From positions 62,001-126,000 of the forward strand of contig NZ_JADYVX010000012.1 of the NCBI RefSeq assembly GCF_020194175.1: DNA of 64,000 bases, given 5' to 3'. Of this stretch, positions 37,067 to 46,548 are shown piece by piece. The notes under the pieces were generated by a model, which ran no database searches, had not been told where the DNA came from, and worked only from the letters and a program-made list of their open reading frames with translations. Within the stretch, counting starts at the first letter, position 1. The number at the start of each line of letters is the position of its first letter. Both the position numbers and the translations under genes were made by a program. This stretch comes from Bradyrhizobium sp. BRP22. Lineage in GTDB: Bacteria > Pseudomonadota > Alphaproteobacteria > Rhizobiales > Xanthobacteraceae.

Positions 37067-37954
37067 TCAGCTCAGCACGCCCGAATGCACCCACCATGTC
37101 GGGTGCTCGCGGCGCAGCTGTTCGGCCGCGCGCTGGGCGTCGGCGGTGTTCTCGTAGATCGCAAAACAGGTGGCGCCGGAGCCGGACATCCGCGCGAGCC
37201 AGGCGCCGTTGGTGGCGTTGAGCGCCGAGATCACTGTGCCGATCACTGGCTGGATGCGCACCGCAGGCGCCTCCAGATCGTTCGAGCTGGCGGCAAGCGC
37301 CTCGACCCACTCCTCGAGCGAGCCGCCGTGCTCGGGCCAGGGCGGCGCCTGCAGCACCACGTCGGTGGCGCCGACCAGGAGGTCGCCGGGGCGCAAGCCA
37401 AGCGCCGCGAACACGTCCCTGGTGGCGACGGGAATCCGCGGATTGACCAGCACGCAGGGCAGCTTTGGCAGGTTCAATGGCATCAGCGTCTCGCCGACCC
37501 CGGTCATGTCGCAGGCGTGCGAGGCGACGCAGACCGGCACGTCGGCACCGGTTTTCAGCGCGACCTCGCGCAGCCGCTCATCGTCGAGGGCAAGATCGTT
37601 GAGCCGCGCGAGCAGCCGCAGCGCCGCCGCGGCATCGGCCGAACCGCCGCCGATCCCGGCGGCCACCGGCAACACTTTCTCCAGCGCAAAGCGGCCGGTC
37701 TTCAGGCCGGGAACGCGTTCACCGAGCAGCCGCGCCGCCTTCAGCACAAGATTATCAGCGGTCTCGCCGCAGGCTTCCGCCATCGGCCCTGAGGTCGTGA
37801 GCGTGAGTTCTTCGCCCGGCGTCAGCGTCAGGCGATCGGCGCAATCGGCGAACGCCACCACGCTTTCGAGGTCGTGATAGCCGTCGACGCGCCGCCCGAT
37901 CACCCGCAGGGTCAGGTTGACCTTGGCACGCGCGTCCTCAATCAGTGCCGTCAT
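37067..37954 (-). CDS. ispE: 4-diphosphocytidyl-2-C-methyl-D-erythritol kinase
   Basis: 295 residues of the GHMP kinase superfamily. It phosphorylates CDP-ME in the MEP pathway of isoprenoid synthesis. Landmarks: ARAKVNLTLRVIGRRVDGYH at the start with catalytic Lys, the ATP loop PVAAGIGGGSADAAAALR (near residue 95), the Asp in KTGADVPVC, and MSGSGATCFAIY at the end. It lies 27 bp downstream of the TPR gene on the same strand, so co-transcription is likely. It is close to the polyprenyl synthase gene ispB, another isoprenoid gene. Confidence 0.96.
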   Translation of the reverse strand: MTALIEDARAKVNLTLRVIGRRVDGYHDLESVVAFADCADRLTLTPGEELTLTTSGPMAEACGETADNLVLKAARLLGERVPGLKTGRFALEKVLPVAAGIGGGSADAAAALRLLARLNDLALDDERLREVALKTGADVPVCVASHACDMTGVGETLMPLNLPKLPCVLVNPRIPVATRDVFAALGLRPGDLLVGATDVVLQAPPWPEHGGSLEEWVEALAASSNDLEAPAVRIQPVIGTVISALNATNGAWLARMSGSGATCFAIYENTADAQRAAEQLRREHPTWWVHSGVLS

Positions 37955-37981
37955 CGGCGAAGCGCCCCCAATCTCTTTCGA

Positions 37982-39766
37982 TCAGCCGCCCTTGCCGTCT
38001 TCCTTCTTCTTCTCGACGGCAGCGGCGTTATTGGAGGCGTCTTCGGGCAGGCCGTTCTCGATCTTGGCTTCGATCTTCGGCAGCTCTTCCGCCTCCGGCT
38101 TGAGATCGCGCGCATGGGCCCACTGGAACTTGGCTTCCAGCGTGCGGCCGACCCGCCAATAGGCGTCGCCGAGATGGTCGTTGATGGTCGGATCTTCAGG
38201 CTTGAGATCGATCGCGCGCTCGAGCTGCTTCACGGCCTCGTCGTAATTGCCGATGCGGTAATAGGCCCAGCCGAGCGAATCCACGATGTAGCCGTCGTCG
38301 GGCCGCTGCTCGACGGCGCGCTTGATCATCTTCATGCCCTCGTCGAGATTGATGCCCTGATCGATCCAGGAATAGCCGAGATAGTTCAGCACATGCGGCT
38401 GCTCGGGCTGCATCTCCAGCGCCTTGCGCATGTCGGCTTCAGCCTTGGTCCACTGCTTGGAGCGCTCCTCGCAGATGCCGCGGTAGTAGTAGGTGACCCA
38501 GGCGTTCTTGTCGCCGGCCGTCGGCATCGCATCGATCGCCTGCGTATAGGTGCCCGCGCAATCGGCGAATTTCTTGCGGCCACGCTCGATATTGCCGAGC
38601 GCCATGATGGCCTCGATGTCCTTCGGAGATTCGCCGGTGACGTCCTTGAGGATCTTGATCGCCTCTTCGCTGCGGTCGGCGGCGTCGAGATTGGTCGCGA
38701 GCTGGATCTGCGCGTTGCGCTTCAGCGGCGATGAGGCCGGCACGCGCTCATACACCTTGATCGCCATCTGCGGCTTCTTCACGCTCTCGTAGAGGTCCGC
38801 GAGCGAGAGCAGCGCCAGCGGATGGTTGGGCTGCAGGTACAGCGCAAGCTGCAGATAGACCAGCGCCAGATCCTCACCGCCGCGGCGCGTCAGCGTCGCG
38901 CCGATGCCATAGAGCGCTTCGGCCGCACCGGCCTGCGCCGATTCGACCAGCGGCGGCAGCTTCTTGCCGGCCTTGCTCTCGCGGATGCCCTCCTGCACCA
39001 GCGGATGGCGCGGCAGCTTCTTGTCGAAGGCCTCATAGAGCGAAGTCGCGGCAGCCGCATCCTTGTTGCGCGACGACCAGCGCGCATATTCGTCCACGAT
39101 CCGCAGCATGGAATCGTCGAGCTTGTAGGCCCGTTCGAAGCGGGTGCCCGCGTCCTTCTCCTTGCCCGACAGCTCCAGGATCATGCCGGCGTGGAGATCC
39201 TTGAACAGCGGATACCATTCCGGACCGGTGAGCTTGTCGATGTTGGCGACCGCGGCCTTGGCGTCGCCCGCGCCATAGCTCGCCCAGCTCGCCAGCAGCG
39301 TCGCGACCAGGTCGGTGATCGGTCCGCGGATCGACTGGTTGATGTTGAGCTGCGCGGCTGCGTATTTCTTCAGCTTCAGGTCGCGCACGCCGACGACGAG
39401 CCGCGCAACGCGGTTCGACTTGTCCTGCGCGAGAATGCGATCGGCGAGCTTGACGGCCTCGTCGATGTCGCCTTCCGCCAGCGATGAGATGAAGGCGCGG
39501 TCGAGCAATTCGTTGTTCTTCGGATCAGTGCGAAGTGCCGAGCGGTAAAATGCCGCAGCGGACGCCGCGTCGCGCTCGACGCTGGCGTGGCGGGCGGCGA
39601 GATAGCTCCCGGCGGTCGTCAGCGATTTGAGGTCGTTCTTGGTCGGAAACTGCGCCGCGTTATCGGCGGGATGATCCGGCGTCTGCGCGGAGAGCGCGCC
39701 AGGCGCGGCGAGCACGGCCAGGCTGAGAGCAGCAATCGTCCAGCGGTTAAAGCGTGTTGAAAGCAT
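37982..39766 (-). CDS. Exported tetratricopeptide-repeat protein
   Basis: 594 residues. A signal peptide (ALSLAVLAAPGALSAQ) is followed by TPR-type helical repeats over most of the length. The clearest are in the C-terminal third (MEPQ..PHVLNYLGYSWIDQG, YIVDSLGWAYYRIGNYDEAVKQ, DPTINDHLGDAYWRVGRTLEA). The tail is Lys/Glu-rich. Such proteins sit in the periplasm or outer membrane as assembly scaffolds; the partner is unknown. ATG 39766 is used; a GTG directly before it is less likely. It shares a probable operon with ispE. Confidence 0.88.
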   Translation of the reverse strand: MLSTRFNRWTIAALSLAVLAAPGALSAQTPDHPADNAAQFPTKNDLKSLTTAGSYLAARHASVERDAASAAAFYRSALRTDPKNNELLDRAFISSLAEGDIDEAVKLADRILAQDKSNRVARLVVGVRDLKLKKYAAAQLNINQSIRGPITDLVATLLASWASYGAGDAKAAVANIDKLTGPEWYPLFKDLHAGMILELSGKEKDAGTRFERAYKLDDSMLRIVDEYARWSSRNKDAAAATSLYEAFDKKLPRHPLVQEGIRESKAGKKLPPLVESAQAGAAEALYGIGATLTRRGGEDLALVYLQLALYLQPNHPLALLSLADLYESVKKPQMAIKVYERVPASSPLKRNAQIQLATNLDAADRSEEAIKILKDVTGESPKDIEAIMALGNIERGRKKFADCAGTYTQAIDAMPTAGDKNAWVTYYYRGICEERSKQWTKAEADMRKALEMQPEQPHVLNYLGYSWIDQGINLDEGMKMIKRAVEQRPDDGYIVDSLGWAYYRIGNYDEAVKQLERAIDLKPEDPTINDHLGDAYWRVGRTLEAKFQWAHARDLKPEAEELPKIEAKIENGLPEDASNNAAAVEKKKEDGKGG

Positions 39767-39769
39767 CAC

Positions 39770-40074
39770 GGTTCGCCTTGCTCCAAAGGATTTACGGCGG
39801 GATTTTTACGGCGGCGATCTCTTAGGATCAGTGTCGAATGCGAACCCAAGCGGCGGCATCCCGGCCAGCGACAATGCCGTTTTTGTCCTTCAACCGCAAG
39901 GACACGGGTGGCGAATCGATTGGCAGATGGCCTTTGAAGCCGCCGATTTAGCCAACAATACCGGAAAACGCTTCCAGTGTGGCGGTATCGTGGCCGCCCT
40001 GTCGGATTATCGGGGCGCCCACTCACACAATTGTGGTTGCCCTGCCTCCTCCATCGCTGCTTGTACCGGCCCCG
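39770..40074. other. Intergenic gap, no gene recognised
   Basis: About 305 bases between the TPR gene start and the ETF-QO stop, both minus strand. It must hold the TPR-ispE promoter. Open frames crossing it have poor codon use and no ribosome-binding sites. I see no repeat, hairpin or tRNA here. Confidence 0.5.
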
Positions 40075-41733
40075 TCACATCGCCTCATAGTTGGGCCCGC
40101 CGCCGCCCTCCGGCGGAACCCAGGTGATGTTACCATTGGGGTCCTTCACGTCGCAGGTTTTGCAGTGGACGCAGTTCTGCGCATTGATCTGGAAGCGCGG
40201 ACCTGAAGCTTCCTCGACCCATTCATAGACGCCGGCCGGGCAATAGCGGTTGGACGGGCCGGCGAAGACGTCGTGCTCCGAGGTCTTCTGCAGGTTCATG
40301 TCGGCGACCTTGAGATGAACCGGCTGGTCCTCTTCATGGTTGGTGTTGGACAGGAACACTGACGAGAGCTTGTCGAATGAAATCTTGCCGTCCGGCTTCG
40401 GATAGGCGATCGGCTGGTGGCTCTTGGCCGGATCCAGTGTCTTGCGATCGGGCTTGGCGTGCGATTGGGTTCCGAACAGCGAGAAGCCAAAAGTGTTGCA
40501 CCACATGTCGAGGCCGCCAAGCGCGACGCCAATGACGGTGCCGAATTTCGACCACAGCGGCTTGACGTTGCGGACCCGATGCAGGTCCTTGCCGACGGCG
40601 GAGTCGCGCCAGGCGTTTTCATACTCCACCAGTTCATCATTGGCGCGGCCGGCGCCGATCGCCGCCGCAACATGCTCGGCGGCGAGCATGCCGCTGCCCA
40701 TCGCGTTGTGAACGCCCTTGATGCGCGGCACGTTGACGAAGCCCGCCGCGCAGCCGATCAGTGCGCCGCCCGGGAAGGTCAGCCGCGGCACCGACTGATA
40801 GCCGCCCTCGGTGATGGCGCGCGCGCCATAGGCGAGCCGCTTGCCGCCTTCGAACACGGGCCGGATCGAGGGATGCGTCTTGAAGCGCTGGAATTCGTCG
40901 AACGGCGACAGATACGGATTGTCGTAATTGAGGTGCACGACGAAGCCGACGGCGACGCGATTGTCGTCATAGTGATAGAGGAAGGAGCCGCCGCCGGTGG
41001 AATTGCCGAGCGGCCAGCCGAACGAATGCTGGATCAGGCCCTTCTTGTGCTTGGCGGGATCGATCTGCCACACTTCTTTCAGGCCGATGCCGAATTTCGG
41101 CGGCTCGCTCTTGGCGTCGAGCTGGTACTTCGCAATGAGCTGCTTCGACAGGCTGCCGCGCGCGCCTTCGGCGAACAGAGTGTATTTGCCGACGAGCTCC
41201 ATGCCGCGGGTATAGGAGTCCTTGTGCGAGCCGTCCCTGGCGATGCCCATGTCGCCGGTGGCGATGCCGCGCACATTGCCGTTGTCGTCATAGAGCACTT
41301 CGGCGGCAGCAAAGCCCGGATAGATCTCGACGCCCAGCGCTTCCGCCTTCGGCGCCAGCCAGCGGCAGACATTGCCGAGCGAGCCGATATAGCAGTGATG
41401 GTTGTTCATCAGAGGCGGCATGATGAAGTTCGGCAGCCGGATCGCGCCGGCGGCCGTCATCCAGTAGAAGCGATCGTCCTTCACCTGCGTCTTCAGCGGA
41501 CAGTCGGCGTCCTCGCGCCAGTCCGGAATCAATTTGTCGAGCGAGACCGGGTCGATCACCGCGCCGGAGAGGATATGCGCGCCGACCTCGGAACCCTTCT
41601 CCACTACAACGATGCTGAGGTCGGGATTGAGCTGTTTCAGCCGGATCGCAGCCGCAAGGCCCGACGGTCCGGCGCCGACGATCACGACGTCGAATTCCAT
41701 GGATTCGCGGGGCGGTAGTTCTTCGCTGCTCAT
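40075..41733 (-). CDS. etfD: Electron transfer flavoprotein-ubiquinone oxidoreductase
   Basis: 552 residues, the full length of ETF-QO. It passes electrons from ETF to ubiquinone at the inner membrane during fatty- and amino-acid oxidation. Landmarks: FAD-binding VVIVGAGPSGLAAAIRLKQL near residue 16, EKGSEVGAHILSGAVIDP, the GFVNVPRIKGVHNAMGSGMLAA FAD segment, a membrane-associated region near NTFGFSLFG, and the C-terminal 4Fe-4S site with YCPAGVYEW and CVHCKTCDVKDP. Divergent from the uracil-DNA glycosylase. The ETF subunits are not in the window. Confidence 0.96.
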   Translation of the reverse strand: MSSEELPPRESMEFDVVIVGAGPSGLAAAIRLKQLNPDLSIVVVEKGSEVGAHILSGAVIDPVSLDKLIPDWREDADCPLKTQVKDDRFYWMTAAGAIRLPNFIMPPLMNNHHCYIGSLGNVCRWLAPKAEALGVEIYPGFAAAEVLYDDNGNVRGIATGDMGIARDGSHKDSYTRGMELVGKYTLFAEGARGSLSKQLIAKYQLDAKSEPPKFGIGLKEVWQIDPAKHKKGLIQHSFGWPLGNSTGGGSFLYHYDDNRVAVGFVVHLNYDNPYLSPFDEFQRFKTHPSIRPVFEGGKRLAYGARAITEGGYQSVPRLTFPGGALIGCAAGFVNVPRIKGVHNAMGSGMLAAEHVAAAIGAGRANDELVEYENAWRDSAVGKDLHRVRNVKPLWSKFGTVIGVALGGLDMWCNTFGFSLFGTQSHAKPDRKTLDPAKSHQPIAYPKPDGKISFDKLSSVFLSNTNHEEDQPVHLKVADMNLQKTSEHDVFAGPSNRYCPAGVYEWVEEASGPRFQINAQNCVHCKTCDVKDPNGNITWVPPEGGGGPNYEAM

Positions 41734-41874
41734 GATCTCTTCAGCCCGGTTGAGAACGCTTCTAATTCGTTAGGCTGCGTTGTTTCCGATTTTTGCCGCG
41801 AGGACAACCGTTGAAATGCATTTCGCGACGGCGCGATACATCCTAAATTGCGGGCGGAGGACTTGTATCCCACG

Positions 41875-42705
41875 ATGACGCCCGAGCCCGCCCCTACGTT
41901 GAAGCAATTGCTGGCCTTTTATCTCGAGGCCGGGGTCGATTGCGCGCTCGGCGACGAGCCGGTCAACCGGCTCGCGGAGCTTGAGCCTGTTCCCGCCGCG
42001 CCGCCGCGCGAGGTGGCGCCGCCGCGTGCGACGCGGGAGCCGCCGCTAGCGGCGGCAGTTCCGCGCAGCGAAATCGCCATCACGCCGGATGCGGCAATTG
42101 CATCCGCGCGCGAGGCGGCACGGACCGCGCCGACGCTGGAGGCGCTGCGGACGCTCCTGGAGAATTTCGACGGCTGCGCGCTGAAGCATACCGCGACGAG
42201 ACTGGTGTTTGCCGACGGCAATCCGGAGGCGCGGGTGATGTTCGTGGGAGAAGCGCCGGGTCGCGACGAGGACATCGAAGGGCTGCCCTTTGTCGGCCGC
42301 TCCGGCAAGCTGCTGGACCGGATGATCGCGGCGATCGGGCTCGACCGCGGCAAGGCCTATATTGCCAACGTGATCCCGTGGCGGCCGCCGGGCAATCGCA
42401 CGCCGACGCCGCAGGAGACGCAGGTCTGCCTGCCCTTCATCCAGCGCCAGATCGAGCTGGTAAATCCCGACGTGCTGGTCACGCTCGGCAATCCCTCGAC
42501 GCAGGCGCTGATCGGAACGCGCGAAGGCATCATGCGCACCCGCGGCAAATGGTTCGACTACGACACCGGCACGCGGGTGATCCGCGCCATCGCCACCTTC
42601 CACCCCGCCTATCTCCTGCGCTCGCCCTCCTACAAGCGAATGTCGTGGCAGGATCTCCGCGCCATCGCGAAGGCATTGGGGCAGCAAGGTTCTTCCTCAT
42701 CCTGA
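41875..42705 (+). CDS. Uracil-DNA glycosylase, family 4-like, with altered Fe-S ligands
   Basis: 276 residues. The catalytic region is clear: VMFVGEAPGRDEDIEGLPFV near residue 121, GRSGKLLDRMIAAIGL, NVIPWRPPGNRTPTPQE, and HPAYLLRSPSYKRMSW. An N-terminal Pro/Ala/Glu-rich extension precedes it. In bacterial family 4 enzymes four Cys hold a 4Fe-4S cluster. Here the first pair reads GCALK (one Cys plus Lys), and the usual KCRPPGNR is PWRPPGNR, leaving two of four Cys. It likely removes uracil from DNA; whether it binds a cluster is open. Start ATG 41875; GGAGG lies rather far upstream. Confidence 0.87.
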   Translation: MTPEPAPTLKQLLAFYLEAGVDCALGDEPVNRLAELEPVPAAPPREVAPPRATREPPLAAAVPRSEIAITPDAAIASAREAARTAPTLEALRTLLENFDGCALKHTATRLVFADGNPEARVMFVGEAPGRDEDIEGLPFVGRSGKLLDRMIAAIGLDRGKAYIANVIPWRPPGNRTPTPQETQVCLPFIQRQIELVNPDVLVTLGNPSTQALIGTREGIMRTRGKWFDYDTGTRVIRAIATFHPAYLLRSPSYKRMSWQDLRAIAKALGQQGSSSS

Positions 42706-42718
42706 GTCTCAGAGACTC

Positions 42719-42800
42719 CGTCATTCCGGGATGGTGCGTAAGCACCAGACCCGGAATCTCGAGATTCCGGGTTCGATGCTTCGCATCGCCCCGGAATGAC
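42719..42800. repeat. Interspersed palindromic repeat, CGTCATTCCGGG type
   Basis: Starts CGTCATTCCGGGATGGTGCG and ends GCCCCGGAATGAC, with the same central CCCGGAATCTCGAGATTCCG as the element at 29957. It separates the convergent ends of the glycosylase and GT39 genes. Confidence 0.85.
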
Positions 42801-42807
42801 AGGGCAG

Positions 42808-44313
42808 TTACGGCCCCTTCGGCCGCACGATGGCCCAGCCGATCCTGAGCAGCGGCTGCCGGCCGTTGACCAGCCATTCGAACGAGCGCGGCACTTCCGG
42901 CACCAGGCCGGGGAAACGTTGCGCGATCTCGGGCGGCGGGGTGCCCGACGTGTCGGACGCGCGCCAGACAATCACGCCCCCGGTCTCGCTGAACTTGGCC
43001 GGCGAGAGCCACGGCGTCCGCGGCTTTCCGTCGAGCAACAGATGCGGGCGCTGCGGGTCCATCGCGATCAGGCGCGCCAGTTCGGGATCGCCGGCCACTG
43101 CGCGCAGCCGCTGGTTGGTGCGCCGCTCGAAACTGTCGACAAAGAAATGCCCGATCGCAACCGCCGGCATCGAGGTCCGCACTTCGGCCGTGTCAGTCCA
43201 GGGCACGAACAGCGTCGCCGCGACGACGGCCAGCGCCGGCGCGGCAATCGTCGCCGCCCAGGCCGAGCGCAACAGCCGCTGGCGGTAGAGATGGATGAGA
43301 TCGCCGGCGTTGACGATCACGGCCAGTCCCGACAGCAGCAGCGCGACACCCGCGCCGCCGACCACGTGGTCGAGTTTGTACAGGCCGGCGAGCAGGCCGC
43401 CGATCAGCGCCGGCGCGAAGGCGAAGAAATAGACGAACTGCCGCCCCAGCGGATCGACCGGCGCCCGATAGATGATCGGCGCCTCCTCCGGCTTGCGGGC
43501 GAACCAGGGGGAATTGAGGACGAGGAGCAACGCGATGCCGACCATCGACACCACGAGCCCACCAAGCAGGACGCCGGAGCGCATCACCCGCGCGCGCAAA
43601 TCCGCGACCTCAGGCAGCAGCGGCAGCATCAGGCCATCCGACCGCATCAGCCAGATCAGATAAGGCAGCGCCAGCACGATCACCACGAGCAGCGCGAACA
43701 GCGGATCGAATGACGCCAGCGTGCGGCGTCCGCGCGGGGTCGCGAGCGCAAAGGCCACGACCAGAAGAATCATGCCGATCGCCACCGGCGTCGTCAGCAA
43801 CAACAGGCCGCAATCGATCGACCAGGCAAACCAGGCGCTGCGCCGGTTCTCGCCGAACAATTGCCAGGAATGCAGCAGCAACAGCGCCCAGAGCGGGCGG
43901 GCCAGCACCAGCGGGCCGAACTCGAGGCCGGGCGAGGAGAAGGCGGTGACCGTCATCGTCAGCAGCACCGCGAGCACCGCCTGCTGTCCGCCGACGATGC
44001 CGCGGCCAAGGTGATAGAGGCTGACGAAGGTTGCGACCGCGCAAATCTGCGCCAGCAGATAGACGCCGAAGACGTGATTGCCGGCGGCGCGGAACGCGAT
44101 GTCGGCGAGCCAGAACGCGAGCGGCGGACCGAGATCAGTGCCGACCTGGTACTCGCGGCCGAAGGCGAGCACGGTCGCGACGTCGCCAGGCGGGCTGCGA
44201 TAGATCAGGAGCGGCACGAGCAGCCACAGCGCCGCCTGCGCCAGCACCACGATCCAGACCACGAGCCGCGGCCGGGCGCGGATCAGTTCGACGACCAGGG
44301 AAGTGAAACGCAT
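42808..44313 (-). CDS. GT39-like membrane glycosyltransferase
   Basis: 501 residues. About eleven hydrophobic segments fill residues 15-400, and a soluble C-terminal domain (about 400-501) follows. The first loop YRSPPGDVATVLAFGREYQVGTDLGPPLAFWL carries an Asp typical of the GT-C catalytic loop in GT39/ArnT-type enzymes, which transfer sugars from polyprenyl phosphate carriers. Acceptor unknown. ATG 44313 (MRFTSLVVELI) is the likely start, because an extension upstream would put charged residues before the first helix. A short 85-bp spacer separates it from rnhB upstream on the same strand. Confidence 0.82.
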   Translation of the reverse strand: MRFTSLVVELIRARPRLVVWIVVLAQAALWLLVPLLIYRSPPGDVATVLAFGREYQVGTDLGPPLAFWLADIAFRAAGNHVFGVYLLAQICAVATFVSLYHLGRGIVGGQQAVLAVLLTMTVTAFSSPGLEFGPLVLARPLWALLLLHSWQLFGENRRSAWFAWSIDCGLLLLTTPVAIGMILLVVAFALATPRGRRTLASFDPLFALLVVIVLALPYLIWLMRSDGLMLPLLPEVADLRARVMRSGVLLGGLVVSMVGIALLLVLNSPWFARKPEEAPIIYRAPVDPLGRQFVYFFAFAPALIGGLLAGLYKLDHVVGGAGVALLLSGLAVIVNAGDLIHLYRQRLLRSAWAATIAAPALAVVAATLFVPWTDTAEVRTSMPAVAIGHFFVDSFERRTNQRLRAVAGDPELARLIAMDPQRPHLLLDGKPRTPWLSPAKFSETGGVIVWRASDTSGTPPPEIAQRFPGLVPEVPRSFEWLVNGRQPLLRIGWAIVRPKGP

Positions 44314-44398
44314 GCGCCCTAAATGCCCCGAACCAGCCCTGAGTACCTCAGCCAATCCACTGGCTTGATAAAGGCCGCAGGCGATCGAAGCAACCGCC

Positions 44399-45142
44399 CT
44401 AGGCGGCGGTCGCCTCGGCCTCGATTGTCGGGTCCACCGTGAAGAGATCAGGGTCGACCGTTTCCGGAAAATGCTTCCGCCGGGCGGCGATCACGGGCGC
44501 AAAGAAGCTGCGGTGATGCGCGCTTGGGCCGAGACGATCCAGCGCCTCCAGATGTTCCGGCACCGCATAGCCCTTGTGCTGCTCGAAGCCATAGCCGGGG
44601 CAATCCAGCGCCAGCGCGCACATCAGCCGGTCCCGCGTCACTTTGGCGATGATCGAAGCGGCCGCGATCGACATCACGATTCCGTCGCCGCCGATCACAG
44701 CCTCGCAATCGCAGGTCACGGCGACCTTGTCGCGGCCATCGACGAAGACATGCTTGGGCGCTTCGGGCAGCGCCGCCACAGCGCGCGCCAGGGCCCAGAG
44801 CGAGGCGCGCAGGATATTGTCGCGATCGATTCGCGCCGGCGAGGCGAAGGCGACCGCGAACGCCGACGTCGCGCAGATCTGCGCGAACAGCTCTTCGCGC
44901 CGCTCCGGCGTCAGCCGCTTCGAATCATCGATGCCTTTCGGGATCCGCTTGGGGTCGAGCACGACAGCCGCGGCCACCACGGGGCCTGCCAGCGGGCCGC
45001 GCCCGGCCTCGTCGCAGCCGGCAACCGGCCACACCCCGCGCTTGATCAGCGCGCGCTCGCGCCGAAAGCTCGGCGGCGTCACCGCGATGACGCCCTTCGC
45101 CGGTTTGACCGGCTTTTTCTTCTCGGACTTGTCCCGAATCAT
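44399..45142 (-). CDS. rnhB: Ribonuclease HII
   Basis: 247 residues. It cleaves the RNA strand of RNA-DNA hybrids, including single ribonucleotides. The active-site acid pair is in AGCDEAGRGPLAGPVVAAAV near residue 44; the other carboxylates are in DSKRLTPE and FVDGRD, and IIAKVTRDR supplies the conserved Lys/Asp. An N-terminal Lys/Pro-rich extension (about 35 residues) precedes the domain. ATG 45142 (MIRDKSEKKKP) is used. In many alphaproteobacteria rnhB lies beside ccrM; here ccrM is about 5 kb away with several genes in between. Confidence 0.96.
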   Translation of the reverse strand: MIRDKSEKKKPVKPAKGVIAVTPPSFRRERALIKRGVWPVAGCDEAGRGPLAGPVVAAAVVLDPKRIPKGIDDSKRLTPERREELFAQICATSAFAVAFASPARIDRDNILRASLWALARAVAALPEAPKHVFVDGRDKVAVTCDCEAVIGGDGIVMSIAAASIIAKVTRDRLMCALALDCPGYGFEQHKGYAVPEHLEALDRLGPSAHHRSFFAPVIAARRKHFPETVDPDLFTVDPTIEAEATAA

Positions 45143-45223
45143 GGGCGCGACTGTGCTTAAGCAGCCGCACCTGCGCAACCGGGAACCCGGTGCTCGTCCC
45201 CATTATTCAATGGCGGGGGTGTC

Positions 45224-46387
45224 TTAGAATAGGCTCAATTGCTCGCCGTTCGGCTTCGGCTTGACGAAATGATCGGTGGTCAGCTTGGAGCGTCGCTTGT
45301 TCAGCCCCAACTTTTCGCAGGCGATCTCGAACCGGCGGCCGATCATCCAGGCCATCGGCCCGGTGCCCTTCATCCGCGTACCCCATTGCGAGTCGTAGTC
45401 GCGCCCGCCGCGCATGTCGCGGATCAGAGTGAAGACGTGGCGGTAGCGGTCGGGATAGTTCGCGAGCAGCCATTCCCGGAACAGGTCGCGCACCTCCAAA
45501 GGCAGCCGCAGCAGCACGTAGCTTGCTTCCCTGGCGCCGGCATGCGCCGCCGCATCGAGGATGCGCTCGATCTCGGAATCATTCAGCGCAGGGATCACGG
45601 GGGCGACCATCACGGTGGCGGGGATGCCGGCATCCGCCAATCGCTTGATCGCCTCCAGCCGCTTCGGCGGCGTCGAGGCGCGCGGCTCCATGGTACGCGC
45701 CAGCTTGGCGTCGAGCGTCGTCACCGACAGCGCGACCTTGACCAGGTTGCGCCGCGCCATCCGCTGCAGGATGTCGATATCGCGCGTCACCAGCGCCGAT
45801 TTGGTGACGATGCCGACCGGATGGCCGGCCCGCTCCAGCACTTCGAGGATGCCGCGCATGATCTTGTGTTCGCGCTCGATCGGCTGGTACGGATCGGTGT
45901 TGGTGCCGATCGCGATCATGCGCGGCTCATAGCCCGGCGCCGCGAGCTCTTTCTCGAGTAACGCCGGCGCATCGGGCTTGGCGAGCAGCTTCGATTCGAA
46001 ATCCAGTCCCGGCGACAGGCCGAGATAGGCGTGCGTCGGCCGCGCGAAGCAGTAGACGCAGCCATGCTCGCAGCCGCGATAGGGATTGATCGACCGGTCG
46101 AAGCCGATATCGGGCGAATCGTTGCGCGCGATCACCTTGCGCGAAGTGTCGAGCGAGACGGTGGTCTTGAACGGCGGCAGCTCTTCCAAGCTCTGCCAGC
46201 CATCGTCGAAGGCAACGCGCGCCTCGGCCTCATAGCGGCCGCTGGCGTTGGATTGCGCGCCGCGGCCGCGCCGCCGTTCGCGCTCGATCGCGACGGCGAG
46301 TTCGGGAAACGCGGGGGGCGCACCCGCCGGTGTGGAGGGCGCCGTCACCGGCGGGTGCTTGAGGGCATGAGAGGATGCTCGGCTCAT
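45224..46387 (-). CDS. PA0069-family radical SAM protein
   Basis: 387 residues. The radical SAM cluster is YRGCEHGCVYCFARPTHAYLG near residue 104 (Cx3Cx2C). It belongs to the PA0069/spore-photoproduct-lyase-like group. Other features are IAIGTNTDPYQPIEREHKIM and ALSVTTLDAKLARTMEPRAS typical of that group, and GRDYDSQWGTRMKGTGPMAW near the C-terminus. Reaction unknown. A basic, Pro-rich N-terminus of about 60 residues precedes the domain. Upstream (46388-46548) is a divergent promoter region. Confidence 0.92.
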   Translation of the reverse strand: MSRASSHALKHPPVTAPSTPAGAPPAFPELAVAIERERRRGRGAQSNASGRYEAEARVAFDDGWQSLEELPPFKTTVSLDTSRKVIARNDSPDIGFDRSINPYRGCEHGCVYCFARPTHAYLGLSPGLDFESKLLAKPDAPALLEKELAAPGYEPRMIAIGTNTDPYQPIEREHKIMRGILEVLERAGHPVGIVTKSALVTRDIDILQRMARRNLVKVALSVTTLDAKLARTMEPRASTPPKRLEAIKRLADAGIPATVMVAPVIPALNDSEIERILDAAAHAGAREASYVLLRLPLEVRDLFREWLLANYPDRYRHVFTLIRDMRGGRDYDSQWGTRMKGTGPMAWMIGRRFEIACEKLGLNKRRSKLTTDHFVKPKPNGEQLSLF

Positions 46388-46548
46388 GTTCCCAAGCTAG
46401 CATGCCTAGAGAACAAATCAAGAACACATTCGCGAAATTCCACAACGGGCTGCCACAAAAATCTGCAGGCTTACGGCTGTTTTGACTGTGACAAGGTGAT
46501 AACAGTTTTCGAGCTTTTCACCATTTTGAGCTGACGAAGCCGCTGTTG

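Noticed and set aside
39831..40127. 98-residue plus-strand open frame in the gap before ETF-QO
   Set aside because: Poor codon pattern, runs into the ETF-QO coding region on the other strand, no ribosome-binding site.
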